This document shows, one piece after another, positions 25,823-35,254 of a DNA stretch of 64,000 nt. Source of the stretch: Lysinibacillus halotolerans (GTDB lineage Bacteria; Bacillota; Bacilli; Bacillales_A; Planococcaceae); NCBI RefSeq assembly GCF_003711845.1, contig NZ_RHLQ01000015.1:1-64000 (forward strand), given 5' to 3'. The notes below the pieces were generated by a model, which was not told where the DNA came from, did not search any database, and was given only the letters and a program-made list of their open reading frames with translations. Position 1 is the first letter of the stretch. Every line of letters starts with the position of its first letter. Made by a program: the position numbers and the translations under genes.

Positions 25823-26707
25823 ATGATGAAACGAAATGATTTGAAAAAAACGTTAAAAGTGATGACCCTTCCAATTGTTGCAAGTATATGGTTAGTAGGA
25901 TGCTCAAGTAAATCAACTTTGATTGCCTCAGTAAATGGTGAAGAAATTACGGAAGAGGAATTAAATGAAACGTTAACAGCCCAATATGGATCAGAAGTGT
26001 TAGATTCATTAATTACGGACAAAATCATTGAGCTTGAAGCAAAAGAATTAGGCGTTTCAGTTTCGGAGGAGGAACTTCAAGCGGAATATGAAGAGTATGC
26101 TTCCCAGTATGGAGGGGAAGAAACGTTACTTGAAATGCTCGATTCCTATGGGATGGATGTGGAAGATATAAAGAAGGATATGGAAACGTATTTGTTAACT
26201 TTTAAAGTAATGGAAGATGATTTAGGCATTACAGATGATGAAATACAGACCTTTTTTGAAGAAAATAAAGAAACCTATGGACAAGCTGCTGAAGTGGAAG
26301 CTAGCCATATTTTAGTGGAGGATGAAACAATTGCACAAGAGGTAATCGGAAAATTAAATGCAGGAGAAGATTTTGCTGAGCTAGCGAAAGAATATTCTAC
26401 TGATACGGCAACGAATGAAGATGGTGGAAACCTTGGATACTTCGGTACAGGGGAAATGGCAGAAGCTTTTGAAACGGCAGCTTTTGCAATGGAAGTTGGT
26501 GACATTAGTAGTGAACCAGTGGAAACGGAATATGGGTTCCATGTTATAAAAGTAACGGATAAAGTGGAGGAAAAAGAAGCGGTATATGAAGAAGTGAAAG
26601 ATACTGTTTATCAAGACTTATTAGAATCGAAGGCAAATGAACAATATGCAACGTGGCTAACAGAAAAAATGGGTGAATACGATATCGTGAATAAACTAAC
26701 GGAATAA
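25823..26707 (+). CDS. prsA: PrsA-type foldase lipoprotein (peptidyl-prolyl isomerase)
   Basis: Extracytoplasmic chaperone and PPIase for secreted proteins. It has a signal peptide with lipobox LVGC at about residues 24-27, an N-terminal SurA-like helical region, and a parvulin domain at about 152-245 (EASHILVEDE, FAELAKEYSTD, GGNLGYFGTGEM, VETEYGFHVIKV). At 294 aa it is the family's normal size. The start has GGAGGAA. Its own upstream region carries the regulator repeat shared with the preceding two-component operon. Confidence 0.95.
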   Translation: MMKRNDLKKTLKVMTLPIVASIWLVGCSSKSTLIASVNGEEITEEELNETLTAQYGSEVLDSLITDKIIELEAKELGVSVSEEELQAEYEEYASQYGGEETLLEMLDSYGMDVEDIKKDMETYLLTFKVMEDDLGITDDEIQTFFEENKETYGQAAEVEASHILVEDETIAQEVIGKLNAGEDFAELAKEYSTDTATNEDGGNLGYFGTGEMAEAFETAAFAMEVGDISSEPVETEYGFHVIKVTDKVEEKEAVYEEVKDTVYQDLLESKANEQYATWLTEKMGEYDIVNKLTE

Positions 26708-26730
26708 AAAAGATTTTTTGTAAGAAGTGA

Positions 26731-26764
26731 AAAATCTGCTCCTTTTAAAGGGCAGATTTTTTTA
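26731..26764. terminator. bidirectional terminator after prsA
   Basis: AAAATCTGC/GCAGATTTT with T-runs on both strands, between convergent genes. Confidence 0.8.
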
Positions 26765-26791
26765 AATACATTGAATTCATAAGTATTAATT

Positions 26792-27433
26792 TTATAAGTA
26801 AATGGCAACACAAATTACCATACAAGCACAACCTGCTATGACAAATAAATGCCAAATCGCATGGTTATAAGGTAGCTTTCTCCAAGCATAAAATATAGCT
26901 CCAAACGTAAACAATAACCCACCTATTAATAAGAAGGTAAAGCCATCGAATTGTAAAAATTCATATAGAGGCTTAATAGCAAATATGATTAACCAGCCCA
27001 TTGCAATGTAAAGCAATAAAGAAAAGGTCTCAAACTTATGAATAAACAAACATTTAAAGACGATGCCAAATAGTGCAATGGACCAAACGATACTTAAAAG
27101 GACGATTCCGAGCACACCACCGATTGCAATTAATAAAAAGGGGGTATACGTCCCTGCAATTAAAACATAAATGGATGAATGATCTAAAATAGAGAAAAAT
27201 CTTTTATATTTTTCGGGCATACTATGCAATAAAGTGGACATTAAAAACAGCAGAACGAGTGATGCTCCAAAAATGGAATAGGCAGTAATCTCGATTGCAT
27301 GTCCCGATTGTACACCTATTAGGATTAAGATGACACATGCTGGAATGCTGATTAGCAATCCAATGCCATGGGTAATGGCATTCCATAATTCTTCTTTCCA
27401 ATTTTTATAATCAAATGCTTCTTCATGATTCAT
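26792..27433 (-). CDS. hemolysin III / PAQR-family membrane protein (YplQ-like)
   Basis: Seven predicted membrane helices and the family signatures WNAITHGIGLLISIPA near the N-terminus, LLHSMPEKYKRFFSILDHSS with conserved S-x3-H-x-D elements, and NHAIWHLFVIAG with the second histidine motif. These H/D residues form a metal site in the PAQR/alkaline-ceramidase fold. Start set at ATG 27433 (protein MNHEEAFDYKNWKEE), after ATAGGAGTGAG; a longer frame from 27457 would contain the ribosome site itself. Function in bacteria is unsettled despite the name. Single minus-strand gene. Confidence 0.88.
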   Translation of the reverse strand: MNHEEAFDYKNWKEELWNAITHGIGLLISIPACVILILIGVQSGHAIEITAYSIFGASLVLLFLMSTLLHSMPEKYKRFFSILDHSSIYVLIAGTYTPFLLIAIGGVLGIVLLSIVWSIALFGIVFKCLFIHKFETFSLLLYIAMGWLIIFAIKPLYEFLQFDGFTFLLIGGLLFTFGAIFYAWRKLPYNHAIWHLFVIAGCACMVICVAIYL

Positions 27434-27575
27434 TGAACTCACTCCTATCCTGTTCACTATACTGCGAATCGGATTGTTCTAACACTATCATTTGTCATAT
27501 TGTTTCACTATCGTGGGATGGATATAACTATAACAGAGTACGAAGTTTATCCTTAATGTAATTACATTTGTCATG

Positions 27576-27605
27576 TTTACAGTCATAAAACATTCTCATT
27601 ATAAT
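27576..27605 (+). promoter_or_regulatory. promoter of degV-like gene
   Basis: TTTACA (27576-27581), 18-bp spacer, TATAAT (27600-27605), start codon 30 nt downstream. Confidence 0.6.
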
Positions 27606-27634
27606 GAAGTTATGCTATAAAAGGATGTGTCATT

Positions 27635-28477
27635 TTGGGACGAATTCATATTGTAACTGATTCAACTTGTGATTTAACAAAACAAGAATTATTAGAACAT
27701 GACGTAAAAGTGGTACCTTTATCGATTCAAATCGAAGGGAAAACATATGTTGATGGAGAAGACATCGAGCCTGAATCATTTTTAGAGTTAATGAAAAATG
27801 CAAAGGAATTACCAAAAAGCTCTCAGCCCGCTCCAGGCAAGTTTAAAGAACTTTATGATGAACTTGGAAAAGATGGAGATCAAATTATTTCCATTCATAT
27901 GACAGGTTCTATGAGTGGTACCGTTGATTCTGCTAGACAAGCGGCTGAATTGTCAAAATCCGATGTAACAGTTGTTGACTCTAGATATATTGCCATTGGA
28001 CTAGCTATTCAAATTCGAGAAGCGATTCGATTACGGGATGCTGGGGCAACCGTTGAAGAAATATTATCTAGACTTGATGAAGTTAGAAAAAATACAAGAT
28101 TATTTGTTGTCGTTGATACGTTAGAAAACTTAATTAAAGGTGGTCGAATTGGGAAAGGGACAGGTATGATTGGCTCTTTATTAAATATTAAACCGATTGC
28201 CACTTTGGATGATGGTTCATATACGCCAGTTGCGAAAGTAAGAAGTCATAAACAAGTTGTCAACTTCTTGTTTAAACAATATGAAGAAGATACAAAAGGG
28301 AAGACGGTAAAAGCAGTGGGGATATCCCATGCGGATGGTTTAATGACTTTAGGCAATCCGTTAAAACAATTAATTGAATCAACAGGATTCCATCATATAG
28401 AGACAAAATTTACTTCTCCGATTATAAGTACCCATACAGGACCTGGAGCTATCGGATTTATTTATTTTGCAGAATAA
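27635..28477 (+). CDS. DegV family fatty-acid-binding protein
   Basis: DegV/FakB proteins bind a fatty acid for phosphorylation by FakA. The protein starts GRIHIVTDSTCDLTKQEL, the family hallmark, followed by SSQPAPGKFKELYDEL, IHMTGSMSGTVDSARQAA and a C-terminal half ending SPIISTHTGPGAIGF. Length 280 aa is normal. It begins at TTG 27635 with AAAAGGATG upstream. Its terminator follows immediately. Confidence 0.92.
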   Translation: MGRIHIVTDSTCDLTKQELLEHDVKVVPLSIQIEGKTYVDGEDIEPESFLELMKNAKELPKSSQPAPGKFKELYDELGKDGDQIISIHMTGSMSGTVDSARQAAELSKSDVTVVDSRYIAIGLAIQIREAIRLRDAGATVEEILSRLDEVRKNTRLFVVVDTLENLIKGGRIGKGTGMIGSLLNIKPIATLDDGSYTPVAKVRSHKQVVNFLFKQYEEDTKGKTVKAVGISHADGLMTLGNPLKQLIESTGFHHIETKFTSPIISTHTGPGAIGFIYFAE

Positions 28478-28488
28478 CAAGAAAACTC

Positions 28489-28537
28489 GCTATCATTCGC
28501 TCATATACTATTCATGAGGTGATTGATAGCTTTTTTT
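28489..28537 (+). terminator. terminator of degV-like gene
   Basis: GCTATCA-type stem (GCTATCA/TTGATAGC) with a long loop and seven Ts. Confidence 0.65.
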
Positions 28538-28581
28538 ATTGAAAAAATGCCCACATTTTAATTAGGAAACATGAAAATTTT

Positions 28582-29490
28582 GTGAAAGGAGTCATCATAC
28601 TGAAAATTATAACCATTCTATTGGTCATATGTTTTTTTCTTTTTGGTTGTGCAGCAAATGTCACAACAAATGAAATAAATGATTTAAAGTCCCTTACCGA
28701 AACTATGGATTCAACAGAGGAAACAAAGGATACTTCAAAAAATACATTGCCATTTACAATAGAAGATTATATTTTTGATGATTTCTCAAAGCCTGAGGCG
28801 GTTCAAGTAGAAGATAAAAAAATATATTATTTAGCATTAGGGGATTCATTAACCCGTGGAGTTGGGGATGAAGAACACAAAAATGGGTATACTAAAAGAT
28901 TAGCGGAGAAGCTTGAACAATGGACAGAAATCTCTGAAGTCGTACTGGACAATAGAGGCAAACGAGGGCGCAGAAGTGACCAGTTACTTTCGTTACTTGA
29001 AAAAGGGCATTACGATTCGGAAATTAGAAACTCTGAATTAATTACAATGACCATTGGCGGTAACGATATTATGAAAGTCGTCAAACAAGATTTATTTGAA
29101 CTAAAAAAAGAAGCATTTGATAAAGAATTGGTAAAATTTCGTGAGCGGTACGATCAAATTATGGAAGAAATTCGAATGAGAAATCCCGATGTACCAATTA
29201 TTTTAATTGGTTTATACAATCCCTTTTCACTGATTACCGATGAAATAACAGATCTGGAGTCAATCATTTCTGAATGGAACCAAACGATTGAGGATATTTC
29301 AAAAAAATATGATAATGCTTGTTTTGTGGATGTGGAAGATTTATTTGATTCCAATGCAAATTTAGTTTATCATACAGATTTCTTTCATCCGAATGGCTAC
29401 GGATATACAATTATGACAGAGCGAATTGTATCAATGATGAAATCTTGTCAAGTAGAAGAGCAATCAAATGGCTTGTTTTTATTTGATTAA
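28582..29490 (+). CDS. ypmR: SGNH/GDSL hydrolase lipoprotein (YpmR-like)
   Basis: A lipoprotein with lipobox LFGC and an SGNH hydrolase domain: block I LALGDSLTRGVGD (catalytic Ser), block III TIGGNDIMK, and block V DFFHPNGYGY (catalytic Asp/His). It is probably an esterase or lipase at the outer membrane face. The start is uncertain: GTG 28582 has little upstream complementarity, whereas AAAGGAG at 28586-28592 points to a CTG at 28600 (MKIITILLVI). The ypmR-ypmS-msrA-msrB order matches Bacillus. Confidence 0.88.
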   Translation: MKGVIILKIITILLVICFFLFGCAANVTTNEINDLKSLTETMDSTEETKDTSKNTLPFTIEDYIFDDFSKPEAVQVEDKKIYYLALGDSLTRGVGDEEHKNGYTKRLAEKLEQWTEISEVVLDNRGKRGRRSDQLLSLLEKGHYDSEIRNSELITMTIGGNDIMKVVKQDLFELKKEAFDKELVKFRERYDQIMEEIRMRNPDVPIILIGLYNPFSLITDEITDLESIISEWNQTIEDISKKYDNACFVDVEDLFDSNANLVYHTDFFHPNGYGYTIMTERIVSMMKSCQVEEQSNGLFLFD

Positions 29491-29595
29491 AAATACTCTA
29501 TAGATTACCTCTACTTCTGTTTTGACGTCACTTTAGAAAAAATAGTAGCATACATAGTTAAAATGGAAACAGATCTTGATGTTAAGGAGTGGACG

Positions 29596-30177
29596 ATGGT
29601 GAATAAATGGAAAGTCGCCTTTTTTCTTTTAATAGGGACAATCATTATATTAGTTGCAATTTTCATATTTTGGGCGGCTTCTCCAGGGGAAGATGTTCAA
29701 ATTGGAAGGGAAAGTATAACGGCTCAACCGACTGATAGTGTATTGTTAGTTGAAACAACAGCTGAAGATTTTGAAAAAATTGTATTAAAATTTTTGGAAA
29801 ATGAGTTGAAAAGTACGTCTCTTCCAGTCGATATTGTTGTAGGTGATGCAATCATTTTAAAAAGTGAATTGACCGTATTTGGCGTTACGGTACCCTTTTC
29901 AATGGAATTTGACCCTATTGTAAATGAAGATGGCAATGTTCAATTAAAGCAAACTTCTGTAAATGTTGGTAAACTAAATATACCACCTGTTACTGTTTTA
30001 AAATTAATGAATGATGCAGTCGAATTTCCTCAATGGATTGTCGTACGACCAAATGAAGAAGAAATTTTTGTTGATTTGTCGAATTTATCTTTACCTTCTG
30101 GAGCCCATATAAAAGCGAAAGAAATCGATTTAGAAAATAACTATATTTTGTTAGAAGTGATCGTACCAAATAAATAA
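29596..30177 (+). CDS. ypmS: YpmS-like membrane-anchored protein (DUF2140)
   Basis: A 193-aa protein with a single N-terminal TM helix (about residues 7-28, [20 protein letters not shown]) and an extracytoplasmic beta-rich domain that contains [20 protein letters not shown] and [20 protein letters not shown], typical of DUF2140. ATG 29596 follows AAGGAG by 6 nt. It lies between the GDSL lipoprotein and msrA. Function unknown. Confidence 0.85.
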   Translation: MVNKWKVAFFLLIGTIIILVAIFIFWAASPGEDVQIGRESITAQPTDSVLLVETTAEDFEKIVLKFLENELKSTSLPVDIVVGDAIILKSELTVFGVTVPFSMEFDPIVNEDGNVQLKQTSVNVGKLNIPPVTVLKLMNDAVEFPQWIVVRPNEEEIFVDLSNLSLPSGAHIKAKEIDLENNYILLEVIVPNK

Positions 30178-30190
30178 GGAGGGTTGTCTT

Positions 30191-30724
30191 TTGAAAAAAG
30201 AAATTGCTACGTTTGCAGGTGGTTGCTTTTGGTGTATGGTGAAACCCTTTGATCAACAACCGGGAATTGAGGAAGTAGTATCAGGTTATACAGGTGGACA
30301 TGTTGAAAATCCTACTTATGAACAGGTGTGTTCGGAAACAACCGGTCATTTGGAAGCTGTCCAAATCACCTTTGACCCGGAAGTATATCCATATAAAAAA
30401 TTAGTGGAGACTTACTGGACATTAATCGATCCGACTGACCCAGGAGGTCAATTTTACGATCGGGGAGAATCCTATACAACGGCAATTTTTTATCATAATG
30501 AAGAGCAAAAAAGAATTGCAGAAGAGTCAAAGGAACAACTGGAGAAGTCGGGAAAATTTAATAAGCCAATTGCAGTGAAAATTTTACCTGCAAAAACTTT
30601 CTACCATGCAGAAGATTATCATCAATATTACTATAAAAAAAATCCAATGCATTATGAACGATACCATATCGGTTCAGGAAGAGCAGCATTTATTCAACAA
30701 AATTGGGGGAATAAACATGAATAA
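30191..30724 (+). CDS. msrA: peptide methionine sulfoxide reductase MsrA
   Basis: Repairs methionine-S-sulfoxide. The catalytic Cys is in [13 protein letters not shown] (about residue 13), followed by conserved [44 protein letters not shown] and [10 protein letters not shown]. 177 aa. TTG 30191 follows AAGGAGGG. Overlaps msrB by 8 bp, so the two are translated together. A second msrA copy lies at 59.7 kb on the minus strand. Confidence 0.96.
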   Translation: MKKEIATFAGGCFWCMVKPFDQQPGIEEVVSGYTGGHVENPTYEQVCSETTGHLEAVQITFDPEVYPYKKLVETYWTLIDPTDPGGQFYDRGESYTTAIFYHNEEQKRIAEESKEQLEKSGKFNKPIAVKILPAKTFYHAEDYHQYYYKKNPMHYERYHIGSGRAAFIQQNWGNKHE

Positions 30725-31148
30725 AGAAGAGAGACTTAAACAATTAACTGAAATGCAATATTATGTAACACAACAACAAGGTACAGAGCCACCATATCAA
30801 AATGAGTATGATCAACATTTTGAAGAAGGAATTTACGTCGATATTGTATCTGGTAAACCATTATTTAGTTCGAAAGATAAATATGATGCGGGTTGTGGCT
30901 GGCCAAGTTTTTCGAAACCGATTGAAGAGCAAGAAATAACGGAGCATTTTGATACTTCCCATGGGATGAGACGTGTGGAAGTTAGAAGTAAAACAGCAGA
31001 TTCCCATTTAGGACATGTATTTCCTGATGGTCCACAGGAGTTGGGCGGTTTACGGTATTGTATTAACTCCGCAGCTCTACGGTTTGTACCGAAAGAGAAA
31101 TTAGAAGAAGAAGGATACGGGGAATACTTAAAGCTTTTTGAAAAATAA
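30717..31148 (+). CDS. msrB: peptide methionine sulfoxide reductase MsrB
   Basis: Repairs methionine-R-sulfoxide. The conserved GxCGWPSF motif appears as [12 protein letters not shown], and the catalytic cysteine lies in [23 protein letters not shown] is also intact. The zinc-binding CxxC pairs of some MsrB proteins are absent. Start ATG 30717 ([10 protein letters not shown]) within the last codons of msrA, after GGGGGA. 143 aa, normal. Confidence 0.96.
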   Translation: MNKEERLKQLTEMQYYVTQQQGTEPPYQNEYDQHFEEGIYVDIVSGKPLFSSKDKYDAGCGWPSFSKPIEEQEITEHFDTSHGMRRVEVRSKTADSHLGHVFPDGPQELGGLRYCINSAALRFVPKEKLEEEGYGEYLKLFEK

Positions 31149-31195
31149 CGTATAACTTATAGACGGATTTCCTTATATATTAAAACTTCTTAATG

Positions 31196-31231
31196 AATCG
31201 TGGGGAATGATTTCTTCCCCGCGATTTTTAT
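31196..31231 (+). terminator. terminator of the msrAB operon
   Basis: AATCGTGGGGAA/TTCCCCGCGATT stem followed by TTT. Confidence 0.8.
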
Positions 31232-31322
31232 CTATTCAAACGATTTGTTTTACTATTCTTTCGTTATATAATGGAAAATAAAATCTCTACTTTTTATTCG
31301 CTTTTAAGTAAGGAGTGTCCAT

Positions 31323-31544
31323 GTGAAAACTAGTTTTTACTTATATGTTCTTTCTTTTAGAGGGGGAGATTGGAATGATCCGAAAACTCGATTTGCGGAA
31401 AGGGCTTTTTTAGATCATAGTTTTCCAATTGCTAGCTCTTCCTTTGAAGAACTATCCAGCTATATCGAAACAATGGCGGATGAACATTTAACGACCCAAG
31501 CCTTTGATGAACTATGGGACTTATACGAAACGAAGTTCGGATAA
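31323..31544 (+). CDS. YozE family SAM-like-fold protein
   Basis: A 73-aa protein starting at GTG 31323 after [23 protein letters not shown], then [20 protein letters not shown], and a C-terminal [10 protein letters not shown] are typical of the YozE family, a small four-helix SAM-like fold. Function unknown; associated with Bacillales housekeeping regions. Likely cytoplasmic. Confidence 0.85.
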   Translation: MKTSFYLYVLSFRGGDWNDPKTRFAERAFLDHSFPIASSSFEELSSYIETMADEHLTTQAFDELWDLYETKFG

Positions 31545-31598
31545 TCGACAATTTTTCGTCAATTTTATCGTGAAAAATTTGTATAAGAAGGTAAATCA

Positions 31599-31627
31599 TT
31601 GCACAATGTTAGAAAAGCAAGTATATT
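31599..31627 (+). promoter_or_regulatory. promoter of deoD
   Basis: TTGCAC (31599-31604), 17-bp spacer, TATATT (31622-31627). Confidence 0.55.
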
Positions 31628-31660
31628 TTAATTTGAGAATATTGGAAAGAGGGATTATTC

Positions 31661-32365
31661 ATGAGTGTCCATATTAATGCAAAACAAGGTGAAATCGCAG
31701 ATACGATATTATTACCAGGAGATCCATTACGTGCGAAATATATTGCTGAAACATTTTTAGAAGATGTAACTTGTTATAATGAAGTTCGAAATATGTTTGG
31801 CTATACAGGTACATACAAAGGAAAACGTATTTCTGTACAAGGTACAGGAATGGGTGTGCCGTCAATTTCTATTTATACAACAGAGTTAATGCAAGAATAC
31901 GGTGTGCAAAAATTAATCCGTGTTGGTACTTGTGGAGCAATTCAAAAGGATGTTAAAGTACGCGACGTGATTATCGCTCAATCTGCCTCAACAGATTCAA
32001 AAATGAATGAAATTATTTTCAACGGCATTGATTTTGCTCCTACTGCAGATTTTGATCTATTATTAAAAGCTTACAATGCTGGTGTAGCTGCTGGATTAAA
32101 TTTAAAAGTAGGTAATATCTTTACTGCTGATATGTTTTATTCAGATGAAAATCAAAACGAAAAATTAGCTCAATATGGTGTACTAGCGGTAGAAATGGAA
32201 TCAGCTGCCCTTTATACACTAGCTGCTAAATTTGGACGTAAAGCGCTATCTGTATTGACGGTTTCTGATCATATTCTAACAGGTGAAGTAACAACATCTG
32301 AAGAACGTCAAACAACATTTAACGATATGATTGTCGTTGCCCTTGAAGCTGCAATTCAAGAGTAA
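31661..32365 (+). CDS. deoD: purine-nucleoside phosphorylase, DeoD type
   Basis: Phosphorolysis of purine (deoxy)nucleosides for salvage. Family features: [32 protein letters not shown], split as [40 protein letters not shown]; and SDHILTGE with the catalytic Asp. 234 aa, hexameric type. The ribosome site is AGAGGGAT. Single gene with its own promoter. Confidence 0.96.
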   Translation: MSVHINAKQGEIADTILLPGDPLRAKYIAETFLEDVTCYNEVRNMFGYTGTYKGKRISVQGTGMGVPSISIYTTELMQEYGVQKLIRVGTCGAIQKDVKVRDVIIAQSASTDSKMNEIIFNGIDFAPTADFDLLLKAYNAGVAAGLNLKVGNIFTADMFYSDENQNEKLAQYGVLAVEMESAALYTLAAKFGRKALSVLTVSDHILTGEVTTSEERQTTFNDMIVVALEAAIQE

Positions 32366-32398
32366 TAATCATCTGATGCTTTGCATATTTCATTTCGT

Positions 32399-32427
32399 AA
32401 GGCTGTCTTTTGACAGTCTTTCTTTTC
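32399..32427 (+). terminator. probable terminator of deoD
   Basis: AAGGCTGTC-tttt-GACAGTCTT followed by TCTTTT. Confidence 0.6.
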
Positions 32428-32494
32428 GTAAAGATGTGAAACTGTTATGATGGTAGTAACGACTTTTAAGTGTAAAATGAGAGTGGTGAACTAG

Positions 32495-34000
32495 ATGGAT
32501 GATCAAAATCAACAAGAAATGGAACAAAAAGAACAAACGGACAATATTGAACAAGAGGAACAATTAAAGCCTGCAAAAAAATTTATTCGCATTAAACCGT
32601 TTACTTTTATTATGCTGATGTTCTTCACCATAATAGTTACAGCGGGTATAACAATCTTTACTTTAACTTTCGGAGATAAGAAAGTAGTAGAAGTGACAGT
32701 ACCAGAAGAAAGAAAAGAGTTTTCAAAATTATATGAAGCTTATGATGAGTTAAAGCAAAATTATTATGTCGATATAGATGAGAAAGCTGTCATTACTGGT
32801 GCTATTAACGGTATGTTTGATGCTTTAGATGATCCATATTCTGATTTTATGGATGAGACAGAAGCAGAACAGTTCAATAGTGATCTTTCATCAAGTTTCC
32901 AAGGAATTGGAGCGGAGATTCAAGAACGGAACGGCAATATTGTCATCGTATCACCAATTAAAAACTCACCTGCTGAAAAAGCTGGGCTATTACCTGAAGA
33001 TATTATTTTGACGGTAGACGGGGAAAGTATTCAAGGCATGAGTGCTTCAGAAGCGGTTTTATTAATTCGTGGTGAAAAAGGTACACCTGTTAAGCTTACA
33101 ATCCAACGGGGTGACTCGGACGAATTAATGGAAGTAACGATTGTTCGAGATGAGATTCCAATTGAAACAGTTTACGGAGAAATGGGAGACGATAAAATTG
33201 CCCATATCCAAATTACATCTTTCAGTGAACAAACTTATGATGAATTAACGGCCATTTTAGAAGAGTATGAAAAGAATGGAATGAAGAGCGTTTTATTAGA
33301 TGTTCGACAAAATCCAGGTGGTTATTTAAATTCAGCGATTGAAATTGCCAATTTATTTATTGACGAAGGAAAACCGATTGTACAACTAGAAGGTCGTGAA
33401 GGGGAAGCAGATCCAGAAGTGATACTAGCAGAAGGCGGTAAGAAATATAATCTTCCTGTTGTCGTTTTAATTGATAACGGTAGTGCATCTGCTTCTGAAA
33501 TTTTAGCTGGTGCTTTAAGGGAATCAGCAGGAGCGAAAATTGTTGGTCTTACAAGCTTCGGTAAAGGAACAGTCCAAACAGTAAGTACATTGCCGGACGG
33601 CTCTAATTTAAAATACACAACTGGTAAATGGTTAACACCTAATGGTAACTGGATTAATGAAAAAGGGATTGAACCAGACGAAGTTGTAGAATACCCTGCT
33701 TATGCGACAGTTACTTATATTAATCCAGAAACAGAATTTACTGTTGGCAATGTATCCGAATCTGTTAACTCTGCAGAGCAAATTTTAAATGCGTTAGGTT
33801 ATGATGTTGGAACAGTTGACGATCAGTTTGACGAAGCAACGAAAGAAGCTGTTGAGCAATTCCAAGAAGATCAAAAATTAGATCCAACTGGAGTTATTGT
33901 TGGAGAAACGACTTATGCTTTGATGGATACTATTCGAGAAAAAATAGAGAAAGAAGATCCACATGTATTGAAAGGAAAAGAAATTTTAGCAGGAAATTAA
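32495..34000 (+). CDS. S41 carboxy-terminal processing protease (CtpA/CtpB-like)
   Basis: Membrane-anchored serine protease of 501 aa. It has an acidic cytoplasmic N-terminus (Q/E-rich, residues 1-25), a TM helix (about 36-60), a PDZ domain (about 135-215, GIGAEIQERNGNIVI ... SPAEKAGLLPEDIIL), an S41 catalytic domain with the nucleophile in NGSASASEILAGAL and the lysine in SFGKGTVQT, and a C-terminal peptidoglycan-binding domain (about 425-475, LNALGYDVGTVDDQFDEATK). Homologues cleave regulatory proteins in sporulation or the envelope. Monocistronic. Confidence 0.92.
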   Translation: MDDQNQQEMEQKEQTDNIEQEEQLKPAKKFIRIKPFTFIMLMFFTIIVTAGITIFTLTFGDKKVVEVTVPEERKEFSKLYEAYDELKQNYYVDIDEKAVITGAINGMFDALDDPYSDFMDETEAEQFNSDLSSSFQGIGAEIQERNGNIVIVSPIKNSPAEKAGLLPEDIILTVDGESIQGMSASEAVLLIRGEKGTPVKLTIQRGDSDELMEVTIVRDEIPIETVYGEMGDDKIAHIQITSFSEQTYDELTAILEEYEKNGMKSVLLDVRQNPGGYLNSAIEIANLFIDEGKPIVQLEGREGEADPEVILAEGGKKYNLPVVVLIDNGSASASEILAGALRESAGAKIVGLTSFGKGTVQTVSTLPDGSNLKYTTGKWLTPNGNWINEKGIEPDEVVEYPAYATVTYINPETEFTVGNVSESVNSAEQILNALGYDVGTVDDQFDEATKEAVEQFQEDQKLDPTGVIVGETTYALMDTIREKIEKEDPHVLKGKEILAGN

Positions 34001-34047
34001 AAATTTCGGATCAATTCAATGATGTAGAACAATTATAAAATGATGTA

Positions 34048-34095
34048 GAAAGGGCTGTTTTTGTTCGAGTATCGAGCAATGAACAGCTCTTTCTT
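34048..34095 (+). terminator. terminator of S41 protease gene
   Basis: GAAAGGGCTGTT/AACAGCTCTTTC with a 22-nt loop; the T-tail is short and interrupted. Confidence 0.5.
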
Positions 34096-34118
34096 CCATA
34101 ATAGAAGGATGTGTCAAA

Positions 34119-35021
34119 ATGAAAGATGTCTATTTATTTAGTGGATTTTTAGGTAGTGGAAAAACGTCCATGTTAACGGATGTATTACGACAATTGAAGG
34201 AAAAGGGGTTAAAGCCTGCTGTTATAATGAATGAATTAGGGAAGTTGCCCTTTGACTCCCGAGCAGTTGATGAAGATGTCCCTCTAAAGGAAATGTTAGA
34301 GGGGTGTATTTGTTGTTCAGGTGCTGAAAAAACGGAAGCTCAAATTCAATCTTTGCTTATGGATTCCGAATTCGATGTCCTTATTATTGAAACAACGGGG
34401 GCTGCCCATCCCGTGGAAGCGTTGGATGCGGTATATTCACCTCTTTTTGCAGAGCAGTTGAATATTAAGGGAATCGTAACGGTAGCAGATAGTAAGCTAT
34501 GGTTAGAACGGGAAACGTTAACACCTCAAGTTCGAAGTCTCTATTTAGAACAAATTCGTCATGCCCATCTTTTATTAGCAAACAAGATGGATTTATTAAC
34601 GGAAGTAGAACAAGCAAAAGTTGTTTTTGAAATGCAAAATGTGAATCCAAACGCTTTTATTTTACAGACGACAAACGGTAAAGTGCCGCTTTCACTATTA
34701 GAGAAATTAAAGGCAACAGCACACAAGTCGAAAGAGGACATTGAAATCGCTAGAATCGGCACTCAATTATATTTAAGTTCACGATTAGTAGAGTTAAAGA
34801 CAAGTTATACGCAGGAACAATTTGAAGAATGGGTACGCTCATTGCCTTCAACTGTATATAGAATAAAAGGATATGTTCCGATAGAAGGAATTAAAAATCC
34901 GATGTTATTCCAATATGCATATGGTTTAGTTCAATGGTTGCCAGAATATATTCATATGCCTTCTAAAATCGTTATGATTGGAGAAAATATTCAAGAAATA
35001 GAAGTTTTAAATGAGAAATAG
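34119..35021 (+). CDS. CobW/G3E-family GTPase
   Basis: A 300-aa metallochaperone-type GTPase: Walker A FLGSGKTS at residues 8-15, the metal-binding C-x-C-C motif EGCICCSGAEK (about 62-72), Walker B VLIIETTGAAHP, and the guanine-specificity motif NKMDLL. The C-terminal CobW domain follows. Relatives deliver Zn or Co to enzymes. No zinc-regulator site or partner is evident here, so the metal and client remain open. ATG 34119 follows GAAGGATG. Confidence 0.85.
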   Translation: MKDVYLFSGFLGSGKTSMLTDVLRQLKEKGLKPAVIMNELGKLPFDSRAVDEDVPLKEMLEGCICCSGAEKTEAQIQSLLMDSEFDVLIIETTGAAHPVEALDAVYSPLFAEQLNIKGIVTVADSKLWLERETLTPQVRSLYLEQIRHAHLLLANKMDLLTEVEQAKVVFEMQNVNPNAFILQTTNGKVPLSLLEKLKATAHKSKEDIEIARIGTQLYLSSRLVELKTSYTQEQFEEWVRSLPSTVYRIKGYVPIEGIKNPMLFQYAYGLVQWLPEYIHMPSKIVMIGENIQEIEVLNEK

Positions 35022-35175
35022 TGTAATATTGTTGTAATATAAGAAATGAATTTGCATTATAAAACGAACTCAAAAATTTGTCAATAGCATTTCGCAGGTA
35101 AGTTCTTTGATAATAGGAAAATTTTATTAGAAAAATAGATAAATAAAGTCATAGTTTATGAGGTTCAATCATTTG

Positions 35176-35193
35176 CTTGGTACTGTTACCAAG
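35176..35193 (+). other. short palindrome upstream of the CAP-domain gene
   Basis: CTTGGTA-ctgt-TACCAAG, a perfect inverted repeat about 62 bp before the start codon. It could be an operator or a leader hairpin. No T-run follows. Confidence 0.35.
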
Positions 35194-35254
35194 TTATGGT
35201 CCATATTTTTCAACTTTTCTCGTATATGATTAGTTGCGAGAGGAGGAATACAAA